Shown here piece after piece: positions 44,200-56,540 of a DNA stretch of 64,000 nucleotides. The stretch is from the NCBI GenBank assembly GCA_015680685.1, contig MNCI01027436.1:413211-477210 (forward strand), in the 5' to 3' direction. The DNA is from Gnetum montanum. Taxonomy: Eukaryota > Streptophyta > Gnetopsida > Gnetales > Gnetaceae. A program made the position numbers and the translations under genes. Below the pieces are notes generated by a model, which saw only the letters and a program-made list of their open reading frames with translations, was not told the DNA's origin and ran no database searches. The stretch's first letter is position 1. Each line of letters begins with the position of its first letter.

Positions 44200-45600
44200 A
44201 GCGGTTATGAGGTAAAGCAATGAAAAATGCAAGTAAAGTACAAAAAATGCAAAGAAAGAAAGAGAGAGAAGCAAAACATCACCCCAAAGGGGATTTCATA
44301 TAGTTAACACCAAAAGGGATTAAAAGGTACATAATGTATAATAGGTGTAGTGGATAGTGTACTCACAGTATCTAAGGTGTCTAGCCATAAAGACTGGCAT
44401 TCCACCAAGGTGTCTATTCTATTGGGTTGACCATCGCGATGTACCATTGGTTGTGGTGTTTTGGTAGACTGTGGTGGTTTGTAGTGGTCTGCAACCTTGC
44501 AATATGCCTTTGGTATTCTCCCAAGTGCTTCTTACATTTGCCAACTCTTTGATTTTCCAATTTTTCAATCTTGAGAACTTTGAGGGCATGGGTATTTATA
44601 CATCTAGGATTAGTAGAAGATGCAGGATGGCTTTCATGTAGTAGAGGGGATAGTTGGGACTATGCTCTCATCCAATTGCACTCTCCACTAGGTTGGTGGT
44701 GTTGTGCTTTGTTGTGCTCTGCCAAACTCTATGAGACTGTGAGACTATGACTATATTGCCAATTGCATGTGTGCATCGGGAAGATAGCAAGGTACCTAAA
44801 AAATGCAACTTGGAGACTATGCTCCGGGACTATGCTCACCACACTCTCATGTGGTGTTGAGTGTAGTTACAATTTTGGGGCCATAAAGGGGATATAAGAA
44901 AAGAATTTTTCTAACGATGCTTGCTGAAGATAAGTTGGGACTAAATTGAGCATTGTTGCTACACTATGGAGGCCACTAGAGGTTGTTCTAGCTGACTACA
45001 CCTAACTACACTTTGGACTGGGTAGAGCATAGTTCCACACTGAAGAAAAAAAATGGAAAAAAGGCCATGTGCTAACTATGCTTTCCACTAGAGTTTGACT
45101 ATGCTTTGGGTTAGGGGAGAGTGTAGTATCAATTCTTGTGAAGTCTATGAGATAATGGACTTTTGTAGGCTATGCTCTCCACAAGAGGTTGACTACACTT
45201 CCTACTAAGGGAGAGCTTTATGTTAACTACACTCTCCAGGAGAGGGTGACTATTCTTCCATTTGGGGTATAGCATAGTCCCAACACTTAGAAAAAATTAT
45301 AAAAACTTGGCCTTCATTCTAACTATGCTTTCCACTAAAGGCTGATTACACTCTGAACTAGGAAAGAGTGTAGTGTCAACACTAAGAAAAAAATTGCAAA
45401 AAGTATCTTTCATGCTGACTATGCTCTCCACTGGAGGTTGACTATGCTCTCTATTGCGGTTGAGCATAGTCTTAGTAGTTAGAAAAAGTTGCAAAAACTT
45501 GGCCTTCATGCTAACTATGCTCTCCAATAGAGGCTAACTATGATCTGAGTTGGTGGAGAGCATAGTCTTAACACTTAGCCAAAAATTGTAGTCAAGATGC
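44200..45600 (-). repeat. LTR-like block with ACTATGCTCTCC array
   Basis: A TATA box (TATTTATA 44593-44600, read on minus as TATAAATA) has, upstream on minus (44640-45570), a long degenerate array of GACTATGCTCTCCACT and its complement GAGCATAGTC. In the densest part (45280-45570) the period is about 90-110 bp, including AAAAATTGCAAAAA spacers. The arrangement matches U3 of the other LTRs. Exact LTR ends were not found. Confidence 0.6.
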
Positions 45601-46330
45601 CAAAGTTTGAATTTGGTGGTGATTCATTGGCCTCTCTTTGTTGATGTCTAGAGGAGTGGCTTGAGAGATGTTGAAAAAGAATAACAAAACACCATAGTAG
45701 ACTTGGCATCAACATCGCTCTTTGGTACTTGATCAAATGCCATTGCACCAAACATAAGAAGTGCTATGGATGGCGGCATGCTAGATGGTAGGTGAGAAGC
45801 AAGAGTAAAAGGTGTAGGTGATGTGCTAGTGGTAAAAGGAAGGATAAGGTACAAATGAGGTATTATGATGTAAGAACATCATGGCTAATGGTGACCATGG
45901 CTTTAGAGTGGCTTACTCTTGAAAACATTGACCTCTTGTTAGAGTGCTTGTGAGAGAGTCAAGGTGTATGGTCAAGGTTGAGCTGGTTGGAAAATTGCTT
46001 TGCTATTATATTACTTAATGACATGCTTGCCCCCCTTTTTTTGGTGGGGTGAACCTTCTTTGGGCTCTACACGTTATTGAATGCTTGTTGTGAAGTGAAA
46101 TTCTTTCCATCAAGTGAGTTGCATGTTAGTAGATGTCCTTTGCTTCATCATTGATGAGCTTACATGGAATTTGTACAATAGGTGTTTCCTCCCTAGGATA
46201 ACTTATGTTACATTTTTCGAGGCTTTGACTAGTTGACAAAGGCTTTCCATCGGACAACTTATGTTACATCCATCTTGGAAAGCTAACATTTGATGTGAGA
46301 TGTGAAGAGGATGCCATGTGGTCACAGCAT
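45600..46330 (+). repeat. Dispersed repeat, copy 2
   Basis: Partner of 41380-42010 in the same orientation. CCCCCCTTTTTTT at 46030-46042 would be a polypurine tract on minus. It lies between the ACTATGCT array and the tandem repeats that follow the integrase, so it may be part of that element's 3' end. Confidence 0.55.
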
Positions 46331-46749
46331 GTAAGCATCAAAAAGGTTTACAATCTTTGCTATGTAGGGAATGAGAGGGTATTGGGATGTAGGAGTAGAT
46401 GTGAGTAGGCTGTAATGGGATAATAGGGATATGTAGTCTTGAGAGGCTTAGCTAGTCCAATCATGCATATTGGAGTGATGTGGCAACTTGCTACTACGAT
46501 GAGATGTGCCTTTACATGACCACTTGGGACTTTTTCTTATAAACAAAAATTCAAGAAGATAACAAAGACATAAATGAAAATAGACTATAGATGATAGAAT
46601 GTAGAAGGCCACATTAGTGACATAGGTCACGTAGATTGCAAGTGCTTTATTGTAGAACTATAATGTGCTTGCTCGTGTGGTGTAGAAGGAAAGTTGTGGT
46701 ATGCTTGCTCACTTGCTTGCAAAAGGATGAAAAAAGGTTATCAATGCAA

Positions 46750-47030
46750 ACCCAATTTAAGGTCTTGGTAGACCATGGCTTTACTAGCTTAACGTCCTAG
46801 TGGATTTCTGGGCCTAGTTTAAGGTCCTAGTAGATTGTGCTATGCTAGTTTAAAGTCCTAATGGATTACTATGTGCTAGTTTATCATCTTAGTGGATGTG
46901 CTATGCCACTTTAGAGTCATGGCAAACTACTAGTCTAAATACATGGTGGATTACTAGTTTATAGTCATAGTGGACCTCTATGCTAGTTTAATGTCATAGT
47001 AGATGAGCTATGCCAATTTAACATCATAAA
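46750..47030. repeat. Tandem repeat downstream of integrase
   Basis: About eight degenerate copies of a unit near 35 bp (GCTAGTTTAAGGTCCTAGTGG-like) lie directly after the integrase end on minus. Tat-lineage retrotransposons are known to carry variable tandem repeats in this position. Related units occur at 50690-50760 and 56240-56540. Confidence 0.75.
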
Positions 47031-47039
47031 AAATGAACA

Positions 47040-48120
47040 CTTACATAGCTTCATTGATGCACAATGCTACATGCTAGATATAGTACAACTTCAAGTACAA
47101 ATGATTTACTAGATTGGTGAACTCATTTCTATCTTGATTAGCAAACTTGAATGCTCCATTGTTGTAGACCTTAGTCACTAGGAAAGGCCCTTCCGAGTTG
47201 GTTGAGAATTTATTTGCCCAGTTGAAAATATCCTTGAGGACTAAGTCCACTTTCCTAATTGGGCACTGATGCTAGTTGTGATGATGCTTTTGTGGTTGCC
47301 TTTCTTGATACTGCTCAATCTGATCAAGTGTACGCATGTGTTCTTCCTCTATTGAGTAAAGGTATATGATCCTCAACTCATTGTTCTAACCTTTGTTGAT
47401 GAAGTCCAAGAGGATTATGTGGAGTGATGGAACCTACAATTCAAGTAGAAAAACTACTTCAAATTGGTAGACGAGGCTATAAGGCATCATACTTATTGTT
47501 GTTTGATGCATCGTGCGGTAGGCCCAAAGTGCATAGCCTAGTTGCTCATGCCATTGTTGTTTGGTATTACTTAGCATCTTCTTGAGGATGTTGATGATAA
47601 AATTATTGGTGGCCTCTTCTTAGTTATTTGGATGAGGGTAGTATGATAATGAAAAGGAGTGCTTGATGCTGAAGTGCTCACAAAATGCTTTGGTTTTAGT
47701 GTTGCTAAACTTTGGTTCATTGTCTATCACTATGGTCATGGGAAAGCCAAAATGGGTCACTATGTTATCCAACACAAACTTGTAGACTTGCTATGATGTC
47801 ATCTTCCTAAGGGAAATAGCTTCAACCCACTTGGTAAGATATTTCATTGTAATTATTATAAAGATATGCTTTGAGGAAGAATTAGGCATTATGGGTCCAA
47901 TGATGTCTAGGCCCTAGTGTTGGAATGACCATATGATTTTTGTTATGTGCAATTCAGTTGGTGGCACATGTAGTAAGTTGCTATGATCCTAACAAATGTT
48001 GCACATCTTGACTTTCGAGATGCAACTACTCTCCACGTAAGGCCAATAGTAGCCTAGCTACCTTTTTTTTGCTGCCATTTCTCTAGGTGCTATGTGACCT
48101 CTACATAGTCCTTTGTGGAC
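47040..48120 (-). pseudogene. Tat-type integrase (element D)
   Basis: Read on minus: an N-terminal zinc-binding part with CxxC near 48000 and a core with LTKWVEAIS-like residues near 47830. Then NEPKFSNTKTKAFCEHF (about 47680-47730), SYYHPHPNN and EEATNNFIINILKKML (about 47570-47650), and GYALWAYRTMHQTTISMMPY (about 47480-47540). The C-terminal GPFLVTKVYNNGAF ends with repeats of 46750-47030. The family catalytic Glu lies in the EEATN segment. Many single stops (CAA/CAG/CGA type). Confidence 0.8.
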
Positions 48121-48479
48121 TTTCTTAATGATTATTTTTGTTTCATTTTCTCTTATGTAGGTTAGCAGTATGCCATCATAGGATCTATGACACAACAGGT
48201 TATCACGTACAATGACATACTGCCATGAATGTTAGCGTGCTACATCCTTTTGAGTAGTAGTTAAGTGTTGTAGGGGCTCACCTTGTAGAAGGTACACCTT
48301 GATATTATTATACCACTCTTTCATGTGGGTGGTGCTAACTATGGCTATGGATTCATCTTGGATAGCTTGCATGATAGGTGTAGTGCAATCTACCATTGAG
48401 GTGGGCAAAACATTGAACATGCTAGGTGCTATGCTAAGGGCTAATGTTGGAAGTGCATTAGTAATGGAATTTTTTCTTT

Positions 48480-48840
48480 GGGAAACATGTTGGACATCAA
48501 CAACTACAAAGCATTGGAACAAGTGTTTTGCTAGGTCCCAGTAAGGCTATAGATGTCATGCCTTGCAAGCGTAAAGCTTTGTTACTTGATTGACCACTAG
48601 TTGTAAGTCACCTTGGATCACTATGCATTGGATCCCTAGATTATGTGCTGAAAGGATGATTTGGAGGAGAACTTCATACTCCACCACATTGTTGACACAA
48701 GGAAATGCAAAATGATATGTGAAGGATCAGACCTCCCCAAAGGGAAACGTAATAATAATAGTGGTGCTCCCCCTTGAGAGGTTGAAGCTTCATGAAAATG
48801 CAGGAGTGTCTCATAGTTGTTAGGAACTTGGCTAATACTG
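48480..48840 (-). pseudogene. Second (archaeal-type) RNase H of element D
   Basis: A second RNase H fold separate from the one at 49289. On minus EASTSQGGAPLLLLRFPLG (about 48730-48790) matches D-G-A-S-x-x-x-G-x-G-A-G; STMWWSMKFS matches T-N-N-x-x-E-Y-x-A; VIQGDLQLVVNQVTKLYACK (about 48560-48620) matches the G-D-S-x-L-V-x-x-Q block; and HVSQRKNSITNALPTLAL (about 48440-48500) matches H-V-x-R-x-x-N-x-x-A-D-A-L-A. Two RNase H domains are a known hallmark of the Tat lineage. A linker to 48232 leads toward integrase. Confidence 0.78.
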
Positions 48841-49058
48841 TTGACATGCTCATTTGGGAACTCAAGGTCTATGGTAGCTTGATCATCTACTAGTGAAGCT
48901 ATGAGTTATGCAGCTATAACTTAACCTTTCATTGAGGCTTTTGTAACATAATGTAGGTCAAAATCTACAATTATTGCTTTCTACCATGCAATGTCACTAC
49001 TTTTGTAGATATTTTTTGTTATAGCTCAGAGTACGTTGTTCTTGCAAATAATGTTAAC

Positions 49059-49340
49059 CTAGTTATGGAAGAGATAATGCCTCCATTTCTTTAGCAAGAA
49101 GACTAGGGCAAGGCAATATTTCTCCACATCATTGTATCTCATTTCATGGGCTACTAACACATGACTTAGGTAGTAGACTAGGACCTCTGTGCCATAATCT
49201 TGCTTTTGGCAAAGTAGAGAAGTAATAGACATGTCAGAAATGGCAAGGTAGATGTAAAAGGATGTATCTCCTTGTAGAGGGGGAACCACAGGTAGTTGTG
49301 CTAGCTCTTTCTTAATGTTGTCAAATTCTTGTTAGCACTT
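49059..49340 (-). pseudogene. RNase H 1 of element D
   Basis: The RT-linked RNase H start: PPLQGDTSFYIYLAISDMSI, then ALLCQ-like residues (SLLCQKQDYG), VYYLSHVLVAHEMRYNDVEK and CLALVFLLKKWRHYLF. This corresponds to P-x-x-G-x-x-L-x-L-Y-L-A-x-S-x-x-A, ...PVYYxSKxL, E-x-R-Y-x-x-x-E-K of plant gypsy. It is directly downstream of RT on minus. Confidence 0.87.
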
Positions 49341-49399
49341 AGCAGTTCACTCGAAGTGGGCTCCTTTCTTAAGCAAATGTTGCATAGGTTGTAGCTTGT

Positions 49400-50530
49400 C
49401 AATTAATTAGGAAATAAACCTAAGTATGAATTATATTCTATCTTGCAACCCTCATAGCTCCTTAAGGTTAGTTGATGGTGTTAAGTTGGTTATGAAATTA
49501 ACCTTGTTGGGATCTATGTATATACCTGGTTTAGATACTACAAAGCCAAGCATCCTACTTGTTTTGATGCCAAAAACATACTTCTTGGGGTTTAGCCTAA
49601 GCTTGTATTTTAGGAAATGTTTAAGCATTGAGTCTAAGTCATTTGTGTGGTTGTGAGCCACCTTGAACTTAACTAAAATATCATCTACATAGTCATTATG
49701 CAAACTTAGCATGTAATCACTAAAGATGTATGTCACTATGCATTGGTATGTTGCTCCTACGTTCTTTAGTCCAAAAGGCATCATTGTATAGCAAAACATA
49801 CCCTAGGGGGTCATGAAGGTTGTACTGAGCTAGTGCTCAGGGTTGATCCTAATCTGGTTATAGTCTAAGAACCCATCCATGAAGGATAACAGGGCATGCC
49901 CAGCCATGGTATCAATCAGTTGATTGATATTGGATAATAGGAAGTCATCTTTGATGGTTGCTTTGTTTAGGTCATGGAAGTCTATGAAAATGTATATAAT
50001 TTTACTTTTCTTAGGTACAACTACAATGTTGAAGACCTAGTCTACATAGCCAATAGCCTGAATGAAACTAGCTTTATAAAGCTTGGTGATTGCATTACAG
50101 ATTGCCAACGCCACCTCAAGTTGAACCTTGTGCACTTTTTGTTTAACTAGTTTGATACAGGGATAAAGGATGATATTATGCTAGACTAGTCAAGGATATA
50201 GACCTAGCATGTTCTTGTATGATCATGAAAATTCTTGAATATTATCATTAAGCACTTTAGCGATGTCTTGATAATGTTGGGGCTCTAGCGAGGAGCTTAG
50301 TTTCAGTGTTCTCGTCTCATTGTTATGTGTTGCCATAAGGATCTTGACAAGGGGATCCTCTATGATGTCTCCTACCTCTAGATTGAGAGCCTTAACTAGA
50401 TGGTCATGCTAGTCTAGTGATGTTTCTATAGATGCTATGTATTTGTTGTGGGTTATAGGCTCGAGGTCTAGGCAATGAGGGTCAATCCATCACTTGATGT
50501 TGCCATGAGGCCTTGTGTGGACCACAGGTG
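49400..50530 (-). pseudogene. Reverse transcriptase of element D
   Basis: On minus the frame begins about 50530 with a poorly conserved leader. Next come the LVKQKVHKVQLEVALAICNA block (about 50120), VVVPKKSKIIYIFIDFHDLN (about 49990), HALLSFMDGFLDYNQIRINP (about 49870), and an open part (49799-49452) with MPFGLKNVGATYQ and HNDYVDDILVK. NPKKYVFGIKTSRMLGFVVS follows. All gypsy RT blocks are present and the YVDD catalytic motif is intact. Stops in the first half. The adjacent dual RNase H places it in the Tat lineage. Confidence 0.9.
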
Positions 50531-51399
50531 AGAAGATCTACTCTTGCATAGCCATGTTGTCTTCTTACAAAATAAACTAGAAAAATGTCAAGTGGTACCT
50601 ATTTTAATAGTTTTAATGTGCACAAATAAGAAAAGCAATGCAATGAAATTTTCTTAAGTATGCATTCAAGTTGCTATGAAAGATAAACATTTTTGTGCCA
50701 ATTTTGGGCCTTGATAGGCCATATGCATGCTAGTTTTAGGTCTTAGCAGATCGCAAATGCATAAAACATGCTGTTATAGGGAGGGGTAGCCATGCTTGGA
50801 GAGTGGAATTAACTTGGATTTTTGCAAGGTAGTGAAAAATTGCAATTATGTTATCATCCAACTATCCTCTCCACTAGGAATTTGATGGTGAGCATAGTCT
50901 TGGGTTGGTGGGTTAGTAAATGGCCTAGGATGGTATATAGGCATGGTTTTACCATGGTAATATGTCATTTTCTTTTCTTTTAAAAAAATGTTGCTTACCA
51001 TTACTTCTACTATCACTATTAGTGGAGATTGTAGTTGGGGAAAAGATGATGCGCTGGAGTGGACACCTTCACTTAGGGTTGGTGAACATTATCGAGGGAG
51101 ACAAAGCACCAAGTAGCTTGTCATAGGTGTGCATGGAGGAGAGGAGGCTATTGGTGTTAGCTAGGTACATTGACTATGTTATTCCCTTTACCTCCATTTT
51201 CTATTTTTTTTCTACTTTTTTGGATTAAGGGCTTGGGAGTGTAGTCCTGTGCATTATCTTGCGATAGCACCTTATTGTGGCAGTGGCTATAATGACTGCA
51301 TACTATTTTCAGTGCAACACAGTGGTGATGAGGGTTTTCATAATGAGGGAGGTTTGTCCTATTTTTTTGGCCTTTTTTTTGCATTTTTGTGTGTTTTTT

Positions 51400-51920
51400 T
51401 ATTTGGGGGTGTAGGGCTTAGGACCTTGCACATGGTATGCCATGGCACAGTTGCAGGGGTCATGGCCACCATCATGTACTATGGCCGCAAATTGCAAGGG
51501 GCTGTGGCTATGATTGTGTGCCATGTTTCTTTTATTTGCTTTTGCTTCTATCTTGTTTTCCATGTTTGGCATAGGGCTTAGGGCTGGCTAGGCTCAGGGC
51601 TAGCTAGGCTCAGGGCTAGCTAGGCTTAGGACATTGCACATTATGCTTCGCGGTGTAGCTATAAGGGCTATGGCCAACATCATGTGCTACAATGTGATTG
51701 CGATTTGCACTGATTTTTTTGTTTTTTTATTTGTTGGTGGGTGTGGCGTTTAGGGCCACATGGGAGGCTGAGCAACATGTAGGATTTGGGGATATTGTAG
51801 GGTTTCAGGGTTTGGTGGTTGTAGGGCTTAGGGCCTTGTGCATTGTGCATTGTGACACAGCTATGAAGACCATGGTCGCCATTGCACGGTGCAGTGAAAC
51901 TATAGGGGACAACAGTTGTC
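51400..51920. repeat. Nested tandem repeats
   Basis: Three degenerate copies, each starting near GGGCTTAGGACCTTGCACAT and continuing through a GCTATGGCCACCATCATGTG-like stretch, lie at about 51415, 51625 and 51825. Between the first two, at 51570-51635, AGGCTCAGGGCTAGCT is repeated three times. GC-richer than the flanks. Confidence 0.65.
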
Positions 51921-52499
51921 ATTGCATGGCATCCATTTTTTTTGAAGTAGCAAGGGGTGCAACCTGCCATGATAGTGAAGGGGCAAGGTGGGGTCTAGTC
52001 TAGAGTTTGCTAAAATGCCTATTTTACCAAGTATTTGCCAAAATGTGTGTTTGCCAAAATGTCTAATTTTTGGAACTATGCTGTCAACTAAGGTAGTCTA
52101 GAGTTAGCAAAAATTTTATCATTTTTGGGACCATGCTCTCCATTGAGGTAGTCTAGAGTTAGCAAAATGTTGTTAACTATGCACAGTGCTAAACTTGTAA
52201 AAGGTAATGCTAAACTTGTAAAAATGTGTTATACCCTAGTGAGTGCTAGGCATGTTAAATGAGTTAAGTGACATCCTACACCTGTAGGGCACTAGGGTGT
52301 ATTATCAAAATTATGTTTTCATTAATTTATGGTAATAATTTATAATACATATATCAAAATTTTACATCTATGCCTATATACTAATGCCTTACCTATTGCT
52401 TGATAATTGTAGGGTGTTGTTGAAGCCCATTCTAATAGTGGTTGAGCTTGTGGGCATTCTATGTTGCATGAGTGAACTTGTCCCTAATGCGCTTACATT

Positions 52500-55400
52500 A
52501 GATATGTGAGTGGATCATCAAGTAGTGTGGTTTTGGCTAGGAGCTTGGGAGTTCTTGGAATACCTATTATAGAAATTCAATGTGATCATATGGTAACACT
52601 TGATGGTGGAGGCTACTAGTGCCATTGTTGGGACATTGTTACTTGGGGCCAACGAAGCATCCTGAAGTTCATCTTAGATGAATGCCCTATGAATGTTGAT
52701 GGGACAAGGGGTTTAGGTAGAGATCCTAGATGTGCTCAACAATTATCCATAGTGTGGCACATGATGAAGTTTTCTTGTTACAACAAGAGCAACACCTTTT
52801 TTATCGAATAGTGGGTGCATACCCTTTTCTAGAACCCAATTGAAACCATCTACTGTGCCAAAGGGTAAGTGCTTCTATGGCTTATGTAGTGTTTTATGCT
52901 ACTTTCTTATGTTAAATTGCTAATAGCTTATGGTTAATGCTAGGTTCAGAGTTGATGAAGAGGGCTTGCATGATGAAGTGGATGCTCTAGCATTAACCTG
53001 CACTACCCTAGAGGTATTCTCATTATGCACAAACATTTAAGTACCTATGATTGAGTAGGAGGGGCACAATATAGGGGCCTACATTTCCCAATACCTAAAG
53101 GCCTATGAGCAATGTAGGATCCATGGCTAGTTAGATGAGGAGTGGGCTACTAGTGAGATTAACACCAAGGAGGTGTTTTTAGCACCACCCCCATCTCACA
53201 CTCTATTCATACCACATACATATCTATGTTTTGGATCATGTGCTTGCTTGTGTATGCCTTTCAGTTTTCCTTATTTGCATGATGTTAACACTATTTTTCT
53301 TTGTGTTGTAGTGGAAATTGCCTCAGTTGAGGTGATGATGGTCACCACAAGTTGCACAGAGGTGCCCTTATCATATGGGGATATGAAGGGTGCACAAAAA
53401 TGGTTGTACCACAAAGTGCTAGATGCATTGATCAATCAACTCATGCATGCTGAGTTCATGGACCTATTTTTGACCCTTAGCTTAAGTATCCAGGTGGATG
53501 AAATGGTTACCATCATCAATTCCTTTAGCAGTGACATCAAGCACCCAAATGCATGAGGTGACGGTAGTGCTAGACCTCAGCTAAGCCTTCTTTGTTGATC
53601 TCTTTGACATCCCTATTGATGGCTCGTTGATTGTTGATAAGGCCAACAGGGAGGTGGAAAACAAAGAGGAGATCAATGACTAGTTGGGGGTGACTCAATC
53701 TTACAAAGGGATACTAATTAAAGATGTGTTAGTGTTTGAGGTGCAAGACTCTACCCTCTATTCTGTGTTCATGCCTTTCCAAAGCTACTTTCCCAAGGAA
53801 AGATCCTAGGGGTGGAATAGGGATGGATGATGAAGGAGGTCTTGCTAGAGGATACAAGGTTCAATAAGGCTATGTACATATCTACCAGCCTACATGCAAA
53901 GATTTCTAGGCTTCGATTCAACCTCGAGGTGAGGTCCCATGTCCACTTCATGTTCTTCATAGGATACCTATGAAGGTTTGTGGAGCTTTTGGAAATGTGA
54001 GATGATGGACGATGGATGGTGCAAGATCATGACTAGCTATCTAGGCTATGGATTAAGCATATTTTCATGATCACATGTGCATAGGGCCTGCCTAGAGGAA
54101 ATCAATGGGTCATTATCAATAATGACCAAGGATCCTGTGAGGCACTCACATTATTCATGTGACAGTACATGAGAGGGTCCTCTAGTTGGCATCCAGGACA
54201 TAAGCAAGGAGGATTGCTACATAGCATAGATGGTGGGGCCATCTAAGGCCAAGATCAATAGGTCACATCCTCAAGAGGAAGTTTCCCTTGAGATCAAGAA
54301 GCCAAGCAGTAAAAGAATCTACATCAAGCTACAAAGTTTGCAAGCAAATGTTGTGGGTTAGTATGTGTAGCTTCTTAGATATCTTAGTTACATTCATGTA
54401 TATATTATTATTTTTATATTTTTATTTTATACTATACTATTAATTAGCTAATGATGTGCTATACATAATTATGTGCTATATGTGTATATGTGTTAATTGT
54501 AGAAAAAGAAGAGAGGGCTGTAAGAGTAGCAACTGAGGTGATAGTGGAGAAAGTGCCTCCTTAGGCTGAGGAAGAGGAGATGGCTCATGGAGGTGAACTT
54601 CATGAGGCAACAAAGGCCCTATGGTAGTTTGAGGAAGAGGGATTACTCCATCCTAATGGGGGTTATTTTGACACTTTTTTTGATGCTACATAGCTAGGTG
54701 GGTCTCCTGCATTCATGCCTAAGGGCTTGCTAGGTAATCAACTTGTATTGACATTTGTCTTCTCTTATTTACTTTGGTATCTTTAGCTGTTAGGCCATAT
54801 GCTAATTACATCATTGTATTATAGAATTATATGTTCTTGTCAATGGTCGCACATCTACCCATTGCATGGAGTCATGGGTAGATATGCCAGATAAATTTTC
54901 CTTCATGGAAGGCATTATTGAGGACATGGTGGACCACTTGCGATAAGTGGATTCTAAGGTCAATATGTGTGCAATTCTTCTCTACTTTATGATGTCTTGC
55001 TCATTGCTTAAATGCTTAGTTTTTGACTAAGGTTGATTAATTATTGTATGCCTATAGGTCCTAAGCTACAGTTCGATCTGAGCAAGGTGGGCAAGGTGGA
55101 TGTCTACCTAACCTTCCTCTCAAAGTTGATTAGGTGCCTCATCACATGTACAAGACATATAACAAGTGCATGCTTTCCTATGCAGAGGCATTATGGATCG
55201 ATAGGTGCTTTAATGAGCACTTGTGAAAATTTATGTACAAACTATAGAAGAAGGTGACTAGCTAGGATGAGAAGATCAAGGATCTTCAATCCAAATATGA
55301 CTTCATAGTGGCTAGATCATTGGGGAATAGCACTTGACATAGCTCTAAGATTAAGTATGCTAGGTATTGAAGTGCTCTTAGAGGTAAGAATGAGGCCATG

Positions 55401-56062
55401 TAGGAGCTGGTAGAGTAGCAACTCTAGATGGATTTTCTTACTCAGAAGAATCAGGATTGAAATAATTATAGCACAAAGGTTTATTGATGGGGACAAATGT
55501 AGAAGAATGACAAGCATAAATTCAAGAAAGAGCATGATGCATACTTGAAATGGTACAAAAAGGAGTCTACCAAATGGCATTGCCTTGATATGTTTCTTGA
55601 GGAGACTGGTAGGAAGTAAGCACGTGACTTGTTCATGCAAAGTATGGTCATGAGTGACTCTTCCATGAGACTGATTGTCACCTCCTTTGAAGAGGCCTCT
55701 TTTACTACATTTTTCATGGAACCACTTGCATGGACCATCATGAAAAAAGGAAAGGCCCTTGCAGGTATTGACCTTGGCTAGGAAGATTGGACACAACTTT
55801 TCAAATATGAGATCCTTCACCACTTGGAGTCTAGCCTTGGAAATTTACCTCCAAAACTCACTGATGTAGGGTCCTTCTAGGTTAGTTTTTGCTATGTTAG
55901 TTTTTTATGCCTTTTATGTTTTGAGTTAGCTATTTAATGCATGATTGCTTACTAATCATGCATATTTTTTAATGGTTGTGGTAGGTACCAAGTGATGCTA
56001 TAGGCCCTAGCGACTCAGTGAAGGAAGCAAAACCTCCACCCCCACCTACTGCTACTAGTTGA
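52500..56062 (+). pseudogene. Unrecognised multi-exon gene remnant
   Basis: Several consecutive plus-strand frames end and begin at plausible GT/AG sites. Exon about 52580-52865: WDIVTWGQRSILKFILDECP ... LSIVWHMMKFSCYNKSNTFF, donor GGGTAAGTG. Exon about 52946-53175: VDEEGLHDEVDALALTCTTL, AYISQYLKAYEQC. Exon 53313 to about 53830: MKGAQKWLYHKVLDALINQL, QVDEMVTIINSF, FFVDLFDIPIDGSLIV, VQDSTLYSVFMPFQSYFP. Later exons 54502-54736 (acidic) and about 54824-54957. The best one, 55059-55878, is charged and helical: YAEALWIDRCFNEHL, DEKIKDLQSKYDFIVARS, KKEHDAYLKWYKKESTKWHC, MRLIVTSFEEASFTTFFMEP. The last exon VPSDAIGPSDSVKEAKPPPP ends at a stop at 56062. Stops are nearly all of the CAG/CAA/CGA-to-stop kind. 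I recognise no domain. It could be a captured host gene or an extra retroelement ORF. Confidence 0.55.
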
Positions 56063-56239
56063 GCATGACTAGATGCATCACCCATTGGGCTTTTTTGCTA
56101 TGTGATGCTATTTGTGCTATGTATTGTTATTATATTACATTTTCTATGGATGATTATCTGCTAGATGTAATGTGCATACTTTTATACTTATATGGCAATT
56201 TTATTGCATTTTTTATGAGTATGTGAGTCTAAGCCATTG

Positions 56240-56540
56240 TGAGCCATAGTGATACTAGGCCATTGCAAGCTATAAGCAAGTCTGTTGTCAATTTAAAGCA
56301 TTGATGGACCAAGGTAATAGTTTAAGGCCAATTTTGGGCCATAGTGAGAGGATTAAAGATAATAGTTTTAGGCCATTTCTAGCCACTATGATAGTTTAAG
56401 GCCATTTTGGGCCACATATTGCTAGTTTAAGGCCATTCTGGGCCATTGTGAGTGAATTGAAGGTACTAGTTTAAGGCCATTTTAGGCTACATATTGCTAG
56501 TTTAAGGCCATTCTAGGCCATGTGTTACTATCTCTCCTTT
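56240..56540. repeat. Tandem repeat of GGCCATTTTGGGCC units
   Basis: At least seven degenerate copies of TAGTTTAAGGCCATT followed by (T/C)TGGGCCA, period about 32-64 bp. Related to 46750-47030 and 50690-50760. Confidence 0.78.

Noticed and set aside
45297-45527. Repetitive 76-codon minus frame (VESIVSMKAKFLQLF)
   Set aside because: It is a translation of the ACTATGCTCTCC array, not an independent protein.
51249-51581. Open frames on both strands in the 51 kb tandem repeats
   Set aside because: They follow the repeat units and are Cys/His-rich only because of the repeated GCATGTGC-like words.
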